Positions 60,590 through 64,000 of a stretch of DNA of 64,000 nt are shown piece by piece. The DNA comes from Bacillota bacterium. Its GTDB lineage: Bacteria; Bacillota; Sulfobacillia; JABLXB01. Numbering within the stretch: the stretch's first letter is position 1; each line of letters starts with the position of its first letter. Location: the NCBI GenBank assembly GCA_013178305.1, contig JABLXB010000002.1:62001-126000 (forward strand), given 5' to 3'. The position numbers and the translations under genes were made by a program. The notes below the pieces were generated by a model that was given only the letters and a program-made list of their open reading frames with translations, was not told where the DNA came from and did not search any database.

Positions 60590-61021
60590 TCAGGGCAGTC
60601 CCCGCGAGAGCAACCTCTCGACGAGCCGCACGTCGGCTCCAACCATCCGCCCGTCGTCCAGTTCACGGAGGCCTTCAAGGTCCACCCACCTGACGGATTC
60701 GCACTCGAGGGCTCGGGGCTCCCCGTCAACGATGGCGCACCTGTAGCACAGCAGCAGGACGCGGGACTCAGGGTAATCGTGGAAGAAAGCGTGATAGATG
60801 TCACCCGCCCTCACTTCTATACCGAGTTCCTCGCGGAGTTCGCGCTCAATGCACTGTTCGGGGGACTCGCCCGGCTCGATTTTCCCGCCCGGGAACTCCC
60901 ACTTGTACGCCAGGTCGGAGCCTCTCCGCCTCTGCGCGATCAGCACCTTCCCCTCCCGCTCGACGATGCCGGCCGTGACGATGACGGTCGGGCGGGCACG
61001 TTCGTCTCCATACTGCAACAC
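60590..61021 (-). CDS. NUDIX hydrolase (MutT-like)
   Basis: A 143-residue NUDIX hydrolase. The NUDIX box is GGKIEPGESPEQCIERELREELGIEV (core GESPEQCIERELREELG). The closest match is MutT, which removes 8-oxo-dGTP. Its ribosome-binding site GGAGGAATAGG lies in the last codons of the MFS gene, so the two are one operon. Confidence 0.94.
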   Translation of the reverse strand: MLQYGDERARPTVIVTAGIVEREGKVLIAQRRRGSDLAYKWEFPGGKIEPGESPEQCIERELREELGIEVRAGDIYHAFFHDYPESRVLLLCYRCAIVDGEPRALECESVRWVDLEGLRELDDGRMVGADVRLVERLLSRGLP

Positions 61022-62221
61022 CTATTCCTCCATCGTGGCTCCCCCGCGGCGTGGCGCGGAGGACGTCAAGTACGCGAACAACGCGGCCGCCCCTACCATC
61101 ACGGCCGCGGCGAGATAGAACGCCGGAGCGGGGTCCCCCGAGGGCGTGGCCAGGAAGCCAGCCGCAACAGGCCCGAGGCTGCCTCCCACCAGCGCGACAC
61201 AACCGTGCAGCGATGATGCCGCTCCCCTATACGATTCCCCAGCACACTCTATGATGATCGACAAGAGCGACGGGTTTACGAGGCCCGAGCCCGCGCCCCA
61301 GAACGCGAACATGAGGGCCATGGAGCCCTCCGACCATGCCAGGGCCATGCCGCACGCCGCGATCGTGAGCAAGGCAAACCCCACCATCGTGAGCATCCTG
61401 GAAGAGAATCTCTCCGTGAGCCTCCTCAGGCTGAGCGCGGAGGCAGCCCAGGTAATTCCCATCGGGATCATGAGCAGCCCCGCCAGGAAGCTCGAACCGC
61501 GAAGGCGCAGCGCGACCATGAACGGCGCCGACGTGAGGAGCACGAAGTACGCGCCCGTGGCCGCGAACTTCGCCACCAGCGCGGCCAGCATGGCTCGCGA
61601 CCCAAGGACTGGTGCGAGCCCCCGGGCGTATTCCGCCGTGCCACGCCTCGACAAACACGGGCGGGGCAGGACTGCGACGCAGAGAACGGCGGCGGGGATG
61701 GCAAGCGCGTACACGGCAAACGGGGCTTTCCAGCCCAGTTGCGCGAGGGCGCCCCCCACGAGGGGGACGGCCACCTCCGAAATGGCTATCGTCCCCGTCA
61801 CCGTCCCGAGCACCCTGTTCCTGTCCTGCGGACAGGTATAGGCGTCTCCGATGAGGCCGTAGACACTCGACATGAGGCCGGCGCCGCCGACTCCCTGCAC
61901 GGCCCGACCCGCCAGGATCATCCCGAAATCCCTGGTGAACAGGGGCAAGACGCCACCGCCGGCGTACAGTAACAGCGCGGGGATGAGCACCCTCTTGCGG
62001 CCGGCGCTGTCGGCGGCCATCCCCACGAACAACGCGGAGATACCCGAGCTGATGGTGTAGGCTGTAATCAGCATCCCGACCACGGGTCGCGTGACGCCGA
62101 GGCCGGTTGCCACCAGGGGCAATCCGGGGACGATTATGGAGTTCGGCGTCATCGCCACCACGGTGACGAAGAGGAGCGCCGGGACGAGAAGTGCGTTCGA
62201 AATGTCCAACGGAACCACCAA
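61022..62221 (-). CDS. MFS family transporter
   Basis: A roughly 399-residue, twelve-helix major facilitator protein. The loop motif GMAADSAGRKRVLIPA (core DSAGRKRVL) after helix 2 is diagnostic, and the motif C segment GRAVQGVGGAGLMSSVYG lies in helix 5. Likely a drug or metabolite exporter. I chose the TTG at 62221 because AAGGAG lies nine bases before it; the 35 residues before it in the longer frame are low-complexity and arginine-rich. It is divergent from the homoserine dehydrogenase gene by about 130 bases. Confidence 0.92.
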   Translation of the reverse strand: MVVPLDISNALLVPALLFVTVVAMTPNSIIVPGLPLVATGLGVTRPVVGMLITAYTISSGISALFVGMAADSAGRKRVLIPALLLYAGGGVLPLFTRDFGMILAGRAVQGVGGAGLMSSVYGLIGDAYTCPQDRNRVLGTVTGTIAISEVAVPLVGGALAQLGWKAPFAVYALAIPAAVLCVAVLPRPCLSRRGTAEYARGLAPVLGSRAMLAALVAKFAATGAYFVLLTSAPFMVALRLRGSSFLAGLLMIPMGITWAASALSLRRLTERFSSRMLTMVGFALLTIAACGMALAWSEGSMALMFAFWGAGSGLVNPSLLSIIIECAGESYRGAASSLHGCVALVGGSLGPVAAGFLATPSGDPAPAFYLAAAVMVGAAALFAYLTSSAPRRGGATMEE

Positions 62222-62352
62222 GAGCGAATTCTCCTTGGCTTCGCGGTTTCCTGCCCGGGCCGGAGGCTGCCGTCGCGCACGGCGAGAAGGCCGCGGAGGT
62301 CCCGGCGTAGAACTCACATGCTCCACGACGGTTTCCCCGGGAGGTGTCGATA

Positions 62353-63375
62353 GTGTCAGGAGTGGCTCGAAACATCGCGGAGGGGCGGTTCCGGATCGGG
62401 ATGGTGGGGTTCGGGAACGCCGGAAGGGAATTCGCGCGAATCCTCCTCGAGCGGGGAGACGAGCTGGGGCGTCAGGCCGGCGTCAGGCTGCTCGTCACCG
62501 GGATCCACACCCGCACCAGGGGAACGGTGTCCGACGGGGAAGGGATCGACCTCGCGGCCGCGCTCGAGCACCTCGACGAGACGGGCCGCCTGCCGTCCGC
62601 CGGGGAACACGCGCCGGAAACGAGGGATTCCGTCTCTTTCATCCGCTCGTGCCCCGCGGACGCGATAGTCGAAGTTACTACGCTGGACGTCATGAGCGGC
62701 GAGCCCGCTACCACCCACATCGAGACCGCCTTCCGCGTGGGGATGCACGTCGTCACGGCCAACAAGGGGCCAATCGCGTGGCATTACCGGCGCCTTGATG
62801 CCCTCGCCCGCGAGGCCGGGAGGCGGCTCCTGTTCGAGTCGACGGTCATGGACGGTGCGCCCGTCTTCAACCTGGTGAGGCGATGTCTCAAGGGGTGCTC
62901 CATAAGCGGTTTCACCGGCATCCTGAACTCGACGACGAACTTCATCCTGGACCGCGTCAACGCGGGGGAATCGTTCGATTCGGCCTTGAGGCGGGCGCAG
63001 GCAATGGGCATCGCCGAAGCGGACCCGAGTCTCGACATCGACGGGTGGGACTCGGCGGCCAAGACCGCGGCCCTGATGAACGTACTAATGGACGCCGGTG
63101 TGACCCCCCTCGACATCCGGCGGGAGGGCATACGGGGCGTCACCCGCCCCCGAGGCCCGCTCAGGCTGGTGTGTCGCGGCGGTCGCCAGGGCGGCAGCGT
63201 CCGGCTCGAGACCGTCCCCGAGGGGCACCTGTTCACGACCGTCGCGGGGACCTCATCAGTTCTCGTGCTCCATACCGACCTGATGGGTGATCTCGTGATC
63301 GTCGAGAACGAGCCGGGCGTCACGCAAACTGCCTACGGAATACTGAGCGACATACTGGAACTCACAGGCAATTAA
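62353..63375 (+). CDS. homoserine dehydrogenase
   Basis: A roughly 340-residue homoserine dehydrogenase without the C-terminal ACT domain. The NAD-binding GFGNAGRE, the catalytic-domain segment NSTTNFILDRV and the family signature ADPSLDIDGWDSAAK are visible. It makes homoserine for threonine and methionine synthesis. Lack of an ACT domain implies no threonine feedback through this protein. The GTG at 62353 follows GGGAGG better than the GTG at 62344. Confidence 0.9.
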   Translation: MSGVARNIAEGRFRIGMVGFGNAGREFARILLERGDELGRQAGVRLLVTGIHTRTRGTVSDGEGIDLAAALEHLDETGRLPSAGEHAPETRDSVSFIRSCPADAIVEVTTLDVMSGEPATTHIETAFRVGMHVVTANKGPIAWHYRRLDALAREAGRRLLFESTVMDGAPVFNLVRRCLKGCSISGFTGILNSTTNFILDRVNAGESFDSALRRAQAMGIAEADPSLDIDGWDSAAKTAALMNVLMDAGVTPLDIRREGIRGVTRPRGPLRLVCRGGRQGGSVRLETVPEGHLFTTVAGTSSVLVLHTDLMGDLVIVENEPGVTQTAYGILSDILELTGN

Positions 63376-63432
63376 CGTCGCACCAACCCCCTGCATATTA
63401 TGTAATGCTTAAACGGAATCAGGGGGGTTTGC

Positions 63433-63990
63433 ATGATGAGAGGCACAACGAGAGCGCCGGCGACTCTTCCGGTAACGTCGCCGATCACTTCACCGTTGCC
63501 GTCGCCCGCTCCGACACCCGGCTTCCCGCCGGTAGTTTCGCCAATAGTCTCTCCCATCACCGAACCGATCGGGTCGTTCCCGCCTACCTGCCCGCCGATG
63601 TTCCCGGTCGCGCCGATAACACCGCCGATGTATCCACCAAGTCCGCTAATGCCGCCCGTATGCCCCCCAATGGGGCCTCTTTACCCTCCGGGCTACGGGT
63701 GGGCCGGCATGCCGGGGTATCCTTGTATGCCCGGGATGATCGGCGGGGAATACGCTGAGGCCTGCCCGCCCATGGGTGGCTACGGCGGAATGCCTGGCGG
63801 GATGATGCCGTACGGCGGGATGATGCCGTATGGCGGGATGATGCCGTATGGCGGGATGATGCCGTACGGCGGGATGCCGGGTGGAATGTACGGTGACATG
63901 TACGGCGGAGCACCCTGCATGTGCCCGAGGTGCGGGTACATGCACAGGTACGGCGAAGCACCGTGCGGCACGCCAGGCGGGTGCGGTTGA
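63433..63990 (+). CDS. Pro/Met/Gly-rich repeat protein
   Basis: A 185-residue, low-complexity protein. The first 75 residues are proline/serine/threonine-rich with TSPITSP-type repeats, the middle holds PPM and YPP repeats, and residues about 122-145 repeat GGMMPY four times. The C-terminus has CMCPRCGYMHRYG, a possible metal-binding knuckle. Composition suggests an extracellular or spore-surface structural protein (inference). GGGGGG lies near the ATG. Confidence 0.68.
   Translation: MMRGTTRAPATLPVTSPITSPLPSPAPTPGFPPVVSPIVSPITEPIGSFPPTCPPMFPVAPITPPMYPPSPLMPPVCPPMGPLYPPGYGWAGMPGYPCMPGMIGGEYAEACPPMGGYGGMPGGMMPYGGMMPYGGMMPYGGMMPYGGMPGGMYGDMYGGAPCMCPRCGYMHRYGEAPCGTPGGCG
63796..63867 (+). repeat. 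four 18-base tandem repeats encoding GGMMPY
   Basis: GGCGGGATGATGCCGTAY is repeated exactly four times in frame with the Pro/Met/Gly-rich protein, followed by a partial fifth copy. Third-position changes (TAC/TAT) show some divergence. Confidence 0.88.
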
Positions 63991-64000
63991 CGGCCGGCAA

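Noticed and set aside
60449-61216. Long plus-strand frame over the small repeat and the NUDIX gene
   Set aside because: It is antisense to the clear NUDIX gene and part of the MFS gene. Only the first 30 codons are outside them.

Overview
The window is GC-rich bacterial chromosome, densely packed with housekeeping, transport and regulatory genes on both strands. No rRNA, tRNA, CRISPR array, phage or insertion sequence was recognised. The gene content points to a Gram-positive Bacillota/Clostridia-like organism. Supporting markers are the AddAB helicase-nuclease, a c-di-AMP (ydaO-type) riboswitch, DUF1540 and DUF2512 proteins, an AgrB/AgrD-type autoinducer locus, an SLH-domain surface protein, and many strong GGAGG ribosome-binding sites with GTG/TTG starts. 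The species cannot be named from the sequence alone.

Layout. 0-7.3 kb: DegV protein, ArsB/NhaD permease with a P-II-like partner, an ECF transporter S component behind a structured leader, a FAD oxidoreductase, and a GAF membrane protein. 7.5-13.4 kb: MarR/ABC exporter operon, DEAD-box helicase, an amidase-like exported protein, and small membrane proteins. 13.5-18.3 kb: a NarL-type two-component system, a PIG-L deacetylase, and a truncated AlkD-like repair domain fused in frame to an EamA transporter. 18.2-25 kb: an NtrC-type two-component system divergent from a TAXI-type TRAP transporter, with a sigma-54 promoter and two palindromic candidate enhancer sites between them. 25-29 kb: asparagine synthetase, a PEP/pyruvate-binding-domain protein and a flavin reductase relic. 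29-34 kb: pstSCAB with two pstB copies, then a GNAT acetyltransferase under a c-di-AMP riboswitch. 34-41 kb: class A beta-lactamase-like serine hydrolase, nitrilase, a SatD/DUF3307 pair whose two start codons are each preceded by the same 50-nt hairpin, and a NitT/TauT-type ABC transporter. 41-47 kb: SLH protein, CAP-domain protein, arginase-family protein, alkaline phosphatase, nitroreductase. 47-55 kb: YchF-like GTPase, addB, addA, cold-shock protein. 55-58 kb: DUF1540, 2-hydroxyacid dehydrogenase, and an agr-like operon with a 34-residue AgrD propeptide. 58-64 kb: amidohydrolase, small-multidrug-export-family protein, NUDIX/MFS operon, homoserine dehydrogenase, and a Pro/Met/Gly-rich repeat protein.

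How parts fit together. Phosphate uptake (pst) and an exported alkaline phosphatase suggest phosphate scavenging, though no phoU or phoPR is present here. The NtrC-type regulator with its solute-binding-domain kinase very probably controls the adjacent TAXI transporter through sigma-54. The least described features are the duplicated hairpin leaders of the SatD/DUF3307 pair, the agr-like operon with a kinase-less sensor-like protein and a two-cysteine pheromone, the riboswitch-controlled acetyltransferase, and the unassigned attenuator leader of the ECF S component.
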